A stretch of 64,000 nt of DNA. Origin: Alphaproteobacteria bacterium (GTDB lineage Bacteria > Pseudomonadota > Alphaproteobacteria > UBA2966). The notes under the pieces were generated by a model. That model had not been told where the DNA came from, made no database searches, and saw only the letters and a program-made list of their open reading frames with translations. The stretch is from assembly GCA_018654745.1 (NCBI GenBank), contig JABILA010000135.1, positions 41,323 to 105,322 on the forward strand, given 5' to 3'. Shown here in pieces: positions 36,592 to 45,543 of this stretch. Every line of letters begins with the position of its first letter. Within the stretch, counting starts at the first letter, position 1. Both the position numbers and the translations under genes were made by a program.

Positions 36592-38391
36592 TTATTTGCT
36601 TACGGCTTTGCCGCCGGGTTTTACACCAGCCCGTTTCATGATGATATACTGCTGGGCCATGGACAAGGTGTTGTTCCAGGACCAGTAGATAACCAGACCG
36701 GCCGGGAAGGTCGACAGCATGAACGTGAAGACAAATGGCAAGAACATGAAGATTTTTGCCTGAATGGGATCAGCTGGTTGCGGGTTCAGTTTTTGCTGCA
36801 GGAACATCGTGATGCCCATGATGATCGGCCAGACACCCAGTGCCGGAATGAACTCGGGCGGGGTCCACGGGATCAGACCAAACAAATTGACAAGTGATGT
36901 CGGGTCTGCGGCAGACAAATCGCTGATCCAGCCATAGAACGGCGCATGACGCATTTCGATTGAGACAAACAGCACTTTGTATAAAGAGAAAAATACCGGA
37001 ATTTGCAGCGCAATCGGCAGACACCCGGCCATCGGGTTGGCTTTTTCTTTTTTGTACAAAGCCATCATTTCCTGATTGAGCTTGGCCTTGTCGTCGCCAT
37101 AACGTTCGCGCAGTTTGGTCATTTCAGGCTGCAAGCGCTTCATGGCACCCATCGCCTTGAATGATTTGTTCGCGAGCGGGTAAAAAACAATCCGGACGCA
37201 GACCGTCAGGGCCAGAATGGCGAGGCCGAAGTTGCCAAGCAGTTTGTAGAACCAGTCGATGGCGTAGAAGAAAGGTTTTGTCAGAAAATAGAACCAGCCA
37301 AAATCCACCGCCAGATCGAAGCGTTTGACAGCATATTTCGTTTCATAGGAGTCCAGTACATGGACCTCCTTGGCACCCGCAAAGAAATGGTTGACGACCT
37401 CGGTTGACGATCTGGCGTCCACAGAATGAGCGCCGTGCAGGTAATCAATCTGAAATTTTTCCTGATTGTTGGATATGGAGTGTCCAAAACTGGCGTTGAT
37501 TTTAGCCTTTTGATCCGGGACCAGGGCAGCCAGCCAGTACTTGTCTGTGATGCCAATCCAGCCACCGGTACTTGCGACCTGAATTTTCCCTTCTTCCTGC
37601 ATATCTTCGTAATCGACTTCTTTCAAAGTCTCATCGAATACACCCAGGGCACCTTCGTGCAAGATGTAAAAGCCGGTTGTTTGTGGCAATCCTGTGCGGG
37701 ACACCAGTCCGTAGGGATAAAGCGAAACAGCTTCACCTGTTTTATTTTCAACCACATCCCGGACGGTAAACATGAAATCATCGTCCAGCGTAATCATGCG
37801 CTTGAAAATAAGGCCTTCGCCATTGTTCCAGGACAGGGTCGCTGTGGCGTTTCCCGACAGGGTGCGTTTATCTGATTGCCAGACGGTTTGTGGTGTAGGT
37901 GTTTTGATTTTTATTCCTGGTCCGGTCGTCCAGCCAAAGTCAGCGTAATAAGGCTTTGCAGTTCCAGCAGGAGATAGCAAAACGATCTGGGCACTTTCGG
38001 GATCAACTGTTTCGCGATAACCAGTTAGTGTCAGATCGTCAATGCGACCACCTGTCAGTGAAATACTGCCAAAAACACGGCCATTATCGAAAGTGATTCT
38101 TGGGGAATTGGCAATCACGTCGGCACGAACAGCATTTGCAATTGCGCCCTGAGCGCCAGTACCACCAGGTGCGGGGACATTCCCAGGTGCCGGGACACTG
38201 CCCGGAGCGGCATTATTGACGATCGGTACTCCGCTTCCGTCAGCGGACGGAGACATGTTTGTGGCCACCCCCGTTTGTTGCTGGGCCATTTGCTCCGGCG
38301 TTGGTGCAGGTTTGGGGCCAATCATTTCAAAACCCACAATGATCGCTACAGACAGGGCGATCGCCAGAATGAGATTACGTTGTTCCAACAT
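36592..38391 (-). CDS. yidC: Membrane protein insertase YidC
   Basis: A 599-residue inner-membrane insertase/chaperone. TM1 is at residues 5-22. A large periplasmic domain follows (about 60-365), after a Pro/Gly/Ala-rich spacer (about 50-80). The conserved core of five hydrophobic segments then begins near 380 (FGLAILALTVCVRIVFYPLANKSFK), with the M-A-GCLP-Q-P motif in NPMAGCLPIALQIPVFFSLYKV. It ends with a short basic tail. It lies between yidD and engB. Confidence 0.98.
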   Translation of the reverse strand: MLEQRNLILAIALSVAIIVGFEMIGPKPAPTPEQMAQQQTGVATNMSPSADGSGVPIVNNAAPGSVPAPGNVPAPGGTGAQGAIANAVRADVIANSPRITFDNGRVFGSISLTGGRIDDLTLTGYRETVDPESAQIVLLSPAGTAKPYYADFGWTTGPGIKIKTPTPQTVWQSDKRTLSGNATATLSWNNGEGLIFKRMITLDDDFMFTVRDVVENKTGEAVSLYPYGLVSRTGLPQTTGFYILHEGALGVFDETLKEVDYEDMQEEGKIQVASTGGWIGITDKYWLAALVPDQKAKINASFGHSISNNQEKFQIDYLHGAHSVDARSSTEVVNHFFAGAKEVHVLDSYETKYAVKRFDLAVDFGWFYFLTKPFFYAIDWFYKLLGNFGLAILALTVCVRIVFYPLANKSFKAMGAMKRLQPEMTKLRERYGDDKAKLNQEMMALYKKEKANPMAGCLPIALQIPVFFSLYKVLFVSIEMRHAPFYGWISDLSAADPTSLVNLFGLIPWTPPEFIPALGVWPIIMGITMFLQQKLNPQPADPIQAKIFMFLPFVFTFMLSTFPAGLVIYWSWNNTLSMAQQYIIMKRAGVKPGGKAVSK

Positions 38392-38425
38392 GGGTTTGTC
38401 GTCGCTTTATGAGAAAAGGGAAGGA

Positions 38426-38767
38426 TTAATGACGGTAGCCGGCCAGATGAGGCTCGCCGGTATTATTGTTATGATCATTGTGGTCGTGATCACAGGATTT
38501 TTCGAAAGCCGGGTCGCTGCCAGGTACGGGGTCATAACCAGATCCACCCCAGGGGTGACATCGGCCCAGACGTTTTAGCGTATACCAGCCACCGGCAAAG
38601 ATCCCGTGCCGGGTCAGCGCTTCGAGTGCATATTCCGAGCACGAGGGCGCATATCGACAGGAGGCAGGTAAAACCGGAGAAATCAGCAATCGATAAATGT
38701 GGACGAGTCCTTTGGCGGGCAATGCTGCCCACCGGGAAAGTTCAACACTCTTTGACGGCTTGCTCAT
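38426..38767 (-). CDS. yidD: Membrane protein insertion efficiency factor YidD
   Basis: A 113-residue protein with the family core [29 protein letters not shown] and [24 protein letters not shown]. The conserved cysteines are present. It assists YidC-dependent insertion at the inner membrane. Its start overlaps the rnpA stop (ATGA), and yidC follows after 34 bp. The C-terminal tail is His/Asp/Asn-rich ([10 protein letters not shown]), an unusual but not unknown extension. Confidence 0.96.
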   Translation of the reverse strand: MSKPSKSVELSRWAALPAKGLVHIYRLLISPVLPASCRYAPSCSEYALEALTRHGIFAGGWYTLKRLGRCHPWGGSGYDPVPGSDPAFEKSCDHDHNDHNNNTGEPHLAGYRH

Positions 38768-39222
38768 GTGACGTGCCTTGTATCCTGAGACCCGGTCGAA
38801 CCTGGCTTCTGGTCATGCCAGACATCCAGTTTGACCATGGCTTGTCGCAAATCCTGCACGAGCCTGGCCCAGGGGCGCTCCAGAGTGCTTTTTCGCCCGA
38901 TCAGGACATAATCCATTCCCGATCTGGCGTGATCAATGAAAAGGTCGTGAACGGCTGCTTTTAAACGCCGCCTGGCGCGATTGCGCGCGACAGAGTTCCC
39001 GACTTTTTTGCTGGCCGTAAAGCCAACCCTCAAATCTGCATCATCTTGCCGCGTTTGATCGCAGGCAGAGCCTTGCAGTTCTGATTCTGAATGAATTTTC
39101 GCGCCATTCAGCGCTTGTTGCCGTGCCTGAAGGATCAGACCCGGTGTAACCCATTTGTTTCTGGCAGCTGCGACGCGTAAGAATTGCGCTCGTTGCCTGA
39201 GGCGTCCGACCCTGGTCGGCAT
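38764..39222 (-). CDS. rnpA: Ribonuclease P protein component
   Basis: About 152 residues from the ATG at 39222, where the family starts ([14 protein letters not shown]). The frame is open further upstream but would overlap rpmH. The RNA-binding signature is intact ([26 protein letters not shown]). Between the first strand and this motif is an insertion of about 25 residues (around [16 protein letters not shown]) that is longer than in E. coli. It overlaps yidD by ATGA and follows rpmH by seven bases. Confidence 0.95.
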   Translation of the reverse strand: MPTRVGRLRQRAQFLRVAAARNKWVTPGLILQARQQALNGAKIHSESELQGSACDQTRQDDADLRVGFTASKKVGNSVARNRARRRLKAAVHDLFIDHARSGMDYVLIGRKSTLERPWARLVQDLRQAMVKLDVWHDQKPGSTGSQDTRHVT

Positions 39223-39229
39223 CCTGGTC

Positions 39230-39364
39230 TCAGGCCGAAAGACGTTTGCGTCCCCGGGCACGGCGACGTGCAATCACTTTGCGACCACCGACAGTCGCCA
39301 TGCGACTACGGAATCCATGGCGTCGCGCGCGAACCAGGTTACTGGGTTGAAAGGTACGTTTCAT
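39230..39364 (-). CDS. rpmH: 50S ribosomal protein L34
   Basis: A complete 44-residue protein starting [19 protein letters not shown] and ending RKRLSA, with the normal L34 length and basic composition. It is the first gene of rpmH-rnpA-yidD-yidC-engB-argB. The preceding 290 bp up to the divergent TVP38-like gene must carry the promoter; no DnaA boxes were recognised there. Confidence 0.98.
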   Translation of the reverse strand: MKRTFQPSNLVRARRHGFRSRMATVGGRKVIARRRARGRKRLSA

Positions 39365-39656
39365 TTGCTCTACTCCGCAACAATTGCCAGCGCTCCTCCA
39401 ATGGAGCGCACAGGCGAAAGTTCTGTCTGGAAATCTGGCTCGCTGTATACGGCCTGAAATGATCCAAGTCAACGTAATCATGGCGAAATTCGCCATATCA
39501 GACACGAAGTAACTCCTGATCACGAAAGCAGGGGTATTGGCTCACGCTTTGGTTATTCGCTCTGTACACCTCAGAAATGCTACTTACATGCCGTATATGG
39601 CGGTTATACCGGGCTCGGACACATTTTGTGGGCCGCGTCAGCAAGTGGAATTATTG

Positions 39657-40421
39657 ATGACTGATTATATGGCAGAAGACACCTGCAACGGAGACCTGGG
39701 GCTACAAAAGAAGCCTGTATGGCGCAGAATTCTGCCTGTTATCGCCCTTGGAGCCGGTTTTGCGGGATATTTCTGGTTCGGCCTTGATGAAATTTTCAGT
39801 TTCGCGGGCCTGGGTGAAAATCGGGAGATGTTGCAAGAGCTGGTTGCAACTCACGCCAATCTTGCCGCATTTCTTTTCGTCGCAACTTACACTCTCTGTG
39901 TGGCCTTTTCTTTGCCAGCAGCAACCCTTTTGACTATTGCAGGCGGTTTCCTGTTTGGACCCATTTGGGGGACCACTCTGGTTGTACTTGGGGCAACAAT
40001 GGGGGCCACGGGCGTTTTTTTAGCCGCCCGAACGGCGTTTGGCGATTCGCTCAGGCAACGTGCCGGACCAGCATTGAAGAAACTTGAGGCGGGTTTTCAG
40101 GCTGACGCGTTCAGTTATTTACTTGTTCTCAGACTGGTGCCGTTATTTCCATTTTTTCTGGTAAATATTGCACCTGCATTTGTCGGCGTATCTGTGCGCA
40201 CATATATCGTGACGACGCTGATCGGGATAATTCCCGGGGCCCTGGTATATGCCAGCGTCGGCAGCGGGATCGGAATGATCTTTGATCAGGGGGGAACACC
40301 TGATCTGGCCGTTATATTTGAACCTGAAGTTTTGCTTCCAATATTGGGTCTTTCCCTTTTGGCGATGGTGCCGGTTGTTTTCAAACGGTTCAAAGCGTTA
40401 CGATCATCCCCGATAGCTTAG
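39657..40421 (+). CDS. TVP38/TMEM64 (VTT/DedA-like) membrane protein
   Basis: About 254 residues from ATG 39657 (GTGGAA upstream); the frame is open earlier but those residues look non-coding. There are about six hydrophobic segments. The VTT-domain motifs are visible: FSLPAATLLTIAGGFLFGPIWGT (about 80-102), the amphipathic FLAARTAFGDSLRQRAG, and LRLVPLFPFFLVNIAPAFVGV. These proteins are thought to be lipid scramblases or transporters; the substrate is unknown. It is 45 bp upstream of a flavin disulfide oxidoreductase, a recurring pairing. Confidence 0.9.
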   Translation: MTDYMAEDTCNGDLGLQKKPVWRRILPVIALGAGFAGYFWFGLDEIFSFAGLGENREMLQELVATHANLAAFLFVATYTLCVAFSLPAATLLTIAGGFLFGPIWGTTLVVLGATMGATGVFLAARTAFGDSLRQRAGPALKKLEAGFQADAFSYLLVLRLVPLFPFFLVNIAPAFVGVSVRTYIVTTLIGIIPGALVYASVGSGIGMIFDQGGTPDLAVIFEPEVLLPILGLSLLAMVPVVFKRFKALRSSPIA

Positions 40422-40466
40422 ATCAATTTCTGCCAAACAGGATAACGATACAGGTATTTCCCAAAT

Positions 40467-41888
40467 ATGACTGAACGAATTGAGACCGACATCTGCGTGA
40501 TCGGTGGCGGCAGTGCCGGGCTTGTCGTCTCGGCTGGTGCCAGCCAGATGGGTGCGGATACCGTATTGATCGAAAAAGGCTTGATGGGTGGAGATTGTCT
40601 GAACTACGGCTGCGTTCCGTCCAAAGCCCTGATTGCTGCAGGTCGGGCTGCTGCTGATGCGAGAGCCGCTGACAAGTTCGGTGTGTCCGCTTCTGTAGAC
40701 GTTGATTTCGCCAGGGTGCAGGCTCATGTGAAAGACGTGATCGATGGAATTGCGCCGCATGATTCAGTGGTGCGTTTTGAAGGCCTTGGGGTCAAGGTTG
40801 TGCAGGCCACGGCTGAATTTGTCTCGCCAGGGGAAGTTGTTGCCGGTGACCTTCGTATCAAGGCCCGTCGCTTTGTGATCGCCACAGGTTCCTCGCCTCT
40901 GGTGCCCCCCATTCCGGGACTGGACCAGACATCGTGGTTCACCAATGAAACCATCTTCGAAAATACGACATGCCCGGATCACCTTGTTATTATTGGTGGT
41001 GGCCCGATCGGCATGGAACTGGCCCAGGCTCATAGAAACCTGGGGGCCCGAGTATCTGTTATTGAAATGTTCACAGCACTTGGCGCTGACGACCCTGAGC
41101 TGGCACGCGTTGTCGCGGATTGTCTGCAACGTGACGGGATCGAGTTGCATGAAAACACCCGTGTTACCGGCGTCGAGGCGGCAGGCGCAGGTGTTGCCGT
41201 GTTGGCAGAACACAATGGCGAGCCTTTGCGCATTGAAGGTAGCCATCTTCTAATTGCAGCCGGGCGCAAACCGAACACGGATAGCCTTGGGCTTGAAACC
41301 GCAGGCGTAAAATCGGGACCAAAGGGAATTGAAGTCGATGCAGGTCTTCGAACGTCGAACAGAAAAATTTACGCTATTGGCGATGTGACAGGGGGTTTGC
41401 AATTTACCCATATGGCAGGGTTTGAAGCCGGGATCGTTTTGCGCAGCGCCTTGTTCAGATTGCCGGCAAAAGCAAAAACAGATGCCGCGCCGTGGGTCAC
41501 TTACACCGAACCAGAATTGGCCCAGGTTGGCTTGAACGAAGCTCGGGCGCGGGCGGTGCACGGCGAAATTCGCATCTTGCGCTGGCCATTTTCAGAAAAT
41601 GACAGGGCGAGGTCAGAACGCGACGAAGACGGTTTGGTGAAAATTATCACTACCAAAAGCGGGCATATTCTGGGTGCCGGAATTGTCGGCAAAAATGCCG
41701 GCGATTTGATCCAGCCATGGACGCTCGCCATTCAGAAAAAGATGAAAATAGGTGCCATGGCCGGTGTCATTGCACCTTATCCAACACGCGGTGAAGCCAG
41801 TAAACGTGCCGCCGGAAGCTTTTATACGAAAAGCCTGTTCAGTGAACGGACACGCAAGATTGTCCGGTTTCTTGGAAAATTTGGCTAA
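40467..41888 (+). CDS. FAD-dependent pyridine nucleotide-disulfide oxidoreductase (MerA/Lpd-like)
   Basis: A 473-residue flavoprotein. It has the FAD dinucleotide fold ICVIGGGSAGLVVSAGA (9-25), the redox-active disulfide GGDCLNYGCVPSKAL (C44 and C49), the NAD(P) fold IIGGGPIGMELAQ (about 173-185), and GDVTGGLQFTHMAG. The C-terminal dimer interface lacks the HAHPT motif of dihydrolipoamide dehydrogenase and the vicinal Cys pair of MerA. Neither activity is therefore assigned. It is paired with the TVP38-like protein upstream, an arrangement also known as a gene fusion in other bacteria (family knowledge), suggesting a joint function at the membrane. Confidence 0.9.
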   Translation: MTERIETDICVIGGGSAGLVVSAGASQMGADTVLIEKGLMGGDCLNYGCVPSKALIAAGRAAADARAADKFGVSASVDVDFARVQAHVKDVIDGIAPHDSVVRFEGLGVKVVQATAEFVSPGEVVAGDLRIKARRFVIATGSSPLVPPIPGLDQTSWFTNETIFENTTCPDHLVIIGGGPIGMELAQAHRNLGARVSVIEMFTALGADDPELARVVADCLQRDGIELHENTRVTGVEAAGAGVAVLAEHNGEPLRIEGSHLLIAAGRKPNTDSLGLETAGVKSGPKGIEVDAGLRTSNRKIYAIGDVTGGLQFTHMAGFEAGIVLRSALFRLPAKAKTDAAPWVTYTEPELAQVGLNEARARAVHGEIRILRWPFSENDRARSERDEDGLVKIITTKSGHILGAGIVGKNAGDLIQPWTLAIQKKMKIGAMAGVIAPYPTRGEASKRAAGSFYTKSLFSERTRKIVRFLGKFG

Positions 41889-41991
41889 CGGATCTTCACC
41901 GAAGCGTGAGAGAGTTTGACTGGACGAATGACAGGTCGAAAGGCATTTTCCTCTTTGAAATTCAAATTGTTTGAGGATGCGGATATTGAAG

Positions 41992-42471
41992 ATGATGATA
42001 CACAAAACTGTTCCGATGGTGATAGTTGCGACGCTGTGCACCTTGTTGGTTTCACGTGCTGCGCATGCAGTGGAAGTGATTGAACTGACCCAGACCGGTT
42101 GCCAGTTTCTTGAGTCAGAAAATGGTGTCGATCATCAATACAAAACAAAAGTGGCCAGCGATTGTATTGGTATCAACAAGTCGACAGAAAAAAAACGTCT
42201 GGCATCATCGAAAGTCATCAAGGTGAAGCCGGGCAAATACATCTTTCGGGTAACGAATAAAAATGTACCCTATGAGCTTGGGTTCTGGGTTCGTGAAAAG
42301 GGCTATAACTGGAAAAACCCCATACATCTCGCGACCAAGATCAGTGTCTCCGGTGGTGGTTTGACAACAGGGAAAACCCAGGATTACGAAGTTTCGTTGA
42401 AGCCCGGTGAATATGTATATTCCTGTCCCTTGAATCCAACGCCTGACTATCGGCTTGTCGTTGAAAACTGA
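41992..42471 (+). CDS. Secreted protein of unknown function, possibly cupredoxin-like
   Basis: About 159 residues; several close starts exist (41971 TTG, 41977, 41992, 41995) and 41992 is chosen for a spaced GGAT. A signal peptide ends at AAHAVE. The mature part has Cys in TGCQFL, SDCIGI and YSCPLN, and beta-rich stretches ending GEYVYSCPLNPTPDYRLVVEN. That end recalls the last strands of cupredoxins, but no copper-binding His/Met set is visible. It is probably periplasmic. No family assigned. Confidence 0.7.
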   Translation: MMIHKTVPMVIVATLCTLLVSRAAHAVEVIELTQTGCQFLESENGVDHQYKTKVASDCIGINKSTEKKRLASSKVIKVKPGKYIFRVTNKNVPYELGFWVREKGYNWKNPIHLATKISVSGGGLTTGKTQDYEVSLKPGEYVYSCPLNPTPDYRLVVEN

Positions 42472-42532
42472 GGCATCAGCTTTCCGGCATTGCTGATTTC
42501 ATCGAGACCGGATTTGGGTCTAAGATAACCTC

Positions 42533-43972
42533 ATGAATAATTCACTGTTTCGGTTGAGAAAACGCAGTAGCCTTTCGGCGCGACTGCTGTTGCTGACCAT
42601 CTGCTTCATCATGATTGCGGAAATCATGATCTATGTGCCTTCGATCTCCCGCTTTCGCCTGGTCTATCTACAGGAAAAGTTATCTGCAGGTGAGCTGGCG
42701 TCCCTGGCTCTGGAAGCGACCCCGGATAACATGGTCAGCGAGGAATTGGCGCGAGATCTGCTGGGACATGCGGGCGCCAAACTGGTGGTGCGCAAAGGCA
42801 AGGAAACTCGCAAATTATTGTTGGGTGATTATATGCCCAGTGAAATAGCCGCCAGTTTTGACCTGCGAGATACATCCCCGCCACATTTGATCATGGATGC
42901 CTTTGAAGCCTTGATAAGTGGTGGCACCGGGAAAGATACCCGTCTGATCAGGGTCGTCGGCGGATCAATGGCGCGTCCGGATTCGACAATCGAAGTTGTG
43001 ATCGATGAAGGCCCCATGGTGATGGCCATGTCAGACTACTCCGTACGAATAATGTCACTTTCGGTTGTGATTTCGTTAATCACCGCAGCCCTGGTTTTCC
43101 TCAGTCTGCACTGGATGATGGTGCGACCCATGCGTCGGTTAACTGCCAGTATGGTCGATTTTCGCGAAAACCCCCAGGATGCAAACAATGTAATTGCCGT
43201 GACGCCACGTCGGGATGAGATCGGTATCGCCCGTCGCGAACTGGCGCAAATGCAAAACGAAATCAGGGACTCTTTAAAGCAACAGGAACGCCTGGCCCAA
43301 CTTGGTACCGCTGTCAGTAAAATGAGCCATGATTTGCGAAATATCCTGGCGACGGCACAATTGATTTCGGACAGCATCGCGCAAAGTTCAGACCCGGCGG
43401 TACGCAAGGTAACGCCAACACTCGTCAGTGCAATTGATCGGGCGGTGGATTTGTGCAGCCACACATTGCGCTTCGTCAGAGCCAAGGACGCCCCCCTGCG
43501 TTTGATGGATTTTGACCTCAGCGAACTGGCGGACGACCTCGGCGGCTCGCTCGGGCTACCCATGAACGGGACGATCGCCTGGTCCAATGACATTCCATCC
43601 GGGTTCGAAATCAACGCCGACCGGGACGAAATCTATCGGGCCATCCTCAATCTTTCACGAAATGCAGTTCAGGCGGTTCAGGGTGAGATTGCAGACAATG
43701 ATGACCTTGCGACCCTCCACGGCAAAGTGAGTATTTCTGCTAGCCGTACTAAGAAAGGTGTAGATATCGATTTTGTTGATGACGGCCCGGGTATTTCCGA
43801 AGACGCCAAAGCGAAATTGTTCAAAGCTTTTTCCGGTAGTGCCAAGGCAGGTGGAAGTGGCCTGGGATTGGCGATAGCGAACGATATCGCAACGTCACAT
43901 GGGGGCGAACTTGAGTTGGTAAAGACGGGAAGCGATGGCACACATTTCAGGATGCATTTGCCCGACGCTTGA
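42533..43972 (+). CDS. Orphan sensor histidine kinase
   Basis: A 479-residue membrane kinase. TM1 is at about 16-37; a periplasmic sensor region of about 130 residues follows; TM2 is at about 172-193, then a HAMP region (VRPMRRLTASMVDF). The phosphoacceptor H266 is in SKMSHDLRNILATAQLI, a variant of the usual SHELRTPL. The ATPase domain has NLSRNAVQA (N box), DFVDDGPGI and GSGLGLAIANDIATSHGG. No response regulator lies next to it. The signal and partner are unknown. Confidence 0.92.
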   Translation: MNNSLFRLRKRSSLSARLLLLTICFIMIAEIMIYVPSISRFRLVYLQEKLSAGELASLALEATPDNMVSEELARDLLGHAGAKLVVRKGKETRKLLLGDYMPSEIAASFDLRDTSPPHLIMDAFEALISGGTGKDTRLIRVVGGSMARPDSTIEVVIDEGPMVMAMSDYSVRIMSLSVVISLITAALVFLSLHWMMVRPMRRLTASMVDFRENPQDANNVIAVTPRRDEIGIARRELAQMQNEIRDSLKQQERLAQLGTAVSKMSHDLRNILATAQLISDSIAQSSDPAVRKVTPTLVSAIDRAVDLCSHTLRFVRAKDAPLRLMDFDLSELADDLGGSLGLPMNGTIAWSNDIPSGFEINADRDEIYRAILNLSRNAVQAVQGEIADNDDLATLHGKVSISASRTKKGVDIDFVDDGPGISEDAKAKLFKAFSGSAKAGGSGLGLAIANDIATSHGGELELVKTGSDGTHFRMHLPDA

Positions 43973-44081
43973 AGGATTGACACTCTGTTTACCATATCTC
44001 AACAATTTCAAAGGCTTATAGTCAGTCATATATGTCATCAAACAGGTAATTTGCGTATTATCAGGGATTTGGAGCACTGAT

Positions 44082-44627
44082 TTGAGAGCGCCGGGACTAT
44101 TTATCATGGTTTGCCTGCTGTTTTTCCTCGGGGGATGCAGTGCTGCAGCTGTGGCCGTGGTCGATAACGCCATGACCAGTATGAACGGTGATACCTGCTC
44201 GTTTGCAAAGATTTTCCGGGGCGAAGCGCCGTGTGAAGACCCTGATCCCAAAGTTACAGTTGTTGAAGAACCTTTGCACTGCTATCGAACGTTGGGCGTA
44301 ATTGACTGCTATCGTGCGAAAGACCCGTTCGCAAAAATAGAGGGGCGGTCACCAAACGACAAACATCAGGTTTCGTCGCCAAGTGGTACGGCTATCACTG
44401 GCAACAATGCGCTGCTGAATTCAAAAAGATTACATGTGGACACGCGCCCAACAATTATCCGACGATCGACACCATTGGAAGTAGATGAGCCGGAAGATGA
44501 AACACCCCGGGCCCAGATGAAAACAGGAACGTCTTCTCCTTTGAGAGCAGAAGATCAGACGGAAGAAGAAGCCGTCGAGCAGCCAATGGGACCATTAAAG
44601 GGTGTACTACCACCATTGAAGAGTTGA
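44082..44627 (+). CDS. Putative lipoprotein
   Basis: A 181-residue protein starting at TTG 44082, with GGAG eight bases upstream. The signal sequence ends in the lipobox FLGGC (about 15-19). The mature protein has several Cys (DTCSF, APCEDP, LHCYR, IDCYRA), suggesting disulfides, and a Pro/Glu-rich C-terminus. The composition of the C-terminal half looks disordered. I recognise no family. It stands between the histidine kinase and a methyltransferase gene 57 bp downstream. Confidence 0.72.
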   Translation: MRAPGLFIMVCLLFFLGGCSAAAVAVVDNAMTSMNGDTCSFAKIFRGEAPCEDPDPKVTVVEEPLHCYRTLGVIDCYRAKDPFAKIEGRSPNDKHQVSSPSGTAITGNNALLNSKRLHVDTRPTIIRRSTPLEVDEPEDETPRAQMKTGTSSPLRAEDQTEEEAVEQPMGPLKGVLPPLKS

Positions 44628-44684
44628 CCTCAGGTGGAAAATAACTGTTAACATACGCGAAACTGGTTTGGGGACGGCTGGAAC

Positions 44685-45452
44685 GTGACTTGGGATCCTG
44701 ATCGATATTTACATTTTGGCGGACAACGTGTCCGGCCAGCACTGGATTTAATGAGTCGTATTCCGCTCAGTACGCCTTCGCACGTTGTCGATCTTGGCTG
44801 TGGTGCCGGTAATGTAACGCGTCTGCTTACGGAATATTGGCCAAGGTCGAGCATTACTGGCGTCGACAATTCACCTGAAATGTTGAGCAGGGCTTTTGCT
44901 GAAGGACTGGATGTCACCTGGGTCGAAGCTGATATCAATGACTGGCAGCCGGAAATCCCTCCCGATCTGATCTTTTCAAATGCTGCCCTGCACTGGTGTG
45001 ACAATCATGAAACGCTGTTACCTGGTTTGATAGCCCTATTAGGTGCCCAGGGCGTATTGGCTGTTCAAATGCCCCGCAACCATGAAGCACCGTCTCATGT
45101 ATGTATGACGGAAGCGGCAATGGATGGACCATGGCACAGTAAACTGAAGCCTGTACTTCGACCGGGACCTGTCGCCAACCCGGAGAAATATTACGAAATA
45201 TTGTCTTCTTGTTGCTGGAAGGTCGATGTTTGGGAGAGTGAATATCTACAAGTTCTCGACGGCGAGAATCCTGTTGTGGAATGGACGTCTTCCACTGCCT
45301 TGAAACCTTTGCTGGATGCGCTGGACGACGAAACCGAACGTGCCGCTTTTGAACAGGCGTACAGTGATCGTATCGCCAGGGCCTACCCAATGTTGGCCAA
45401 CGGGAAAACACTCTTCCCGTTTCGCCGTATATTCATGATTGCCCAGACCTGA
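44685..45452 (+). CDS. tam: Trans-aconitate 2-methyltransferase-like SAM methyltransferase
   Basis: A 255-residue class I methyltransferase starting at GTG 44685. It begins VTWDPDRYLHFGGQRVRPALDL, characteristic of Tam, then the SAM motif VVDLGCGAGNVTRLL (about 34-48), GVDNSPEML and FSNAALHW. Tam methyl-esterifies trans-aconitate, relieving aconitase inhibition. The length matches the family. Confidence 0.9.
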   Translation: MTWDPDRYLHFGGQRVRPALDLMSRIPLSTPSHVVDLGCGAGNVTRLLTEYWPRSSITGVDNSPEMLSRAFAEGLDVTWVEADINDWQPEIPPDLIFSNAALHWCDNHETLLPGLIALLGAQGVLAVQMPRNHEAPSHVCMTEAAMDGPWHSKLKPVLRPGPVANPEKYYEILSSCCWKVDVWESEYLQVLDGENPVVEWTSSTALKPLLDALDDETERAAFEQAYSDRIARAYPMLANGKTLFPFRRIFMIAQT

Positions 45453-45543
45453 AAGTTAAGGGTTTGACCCTGACTTGGGGCTTGAATGCGACATTTCGGC
45501 GCAAGGCGAGGTGAATGCTTTATTTTACCTCTTCTAAACTGAT

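Noticed and set aside
45453..45543. FNR/FixK box upstream of hemN
   Set aside because: TTGACCCTGACTTG resembles only the left half of TTGAT-N4-ATCAA; the right half does not match.
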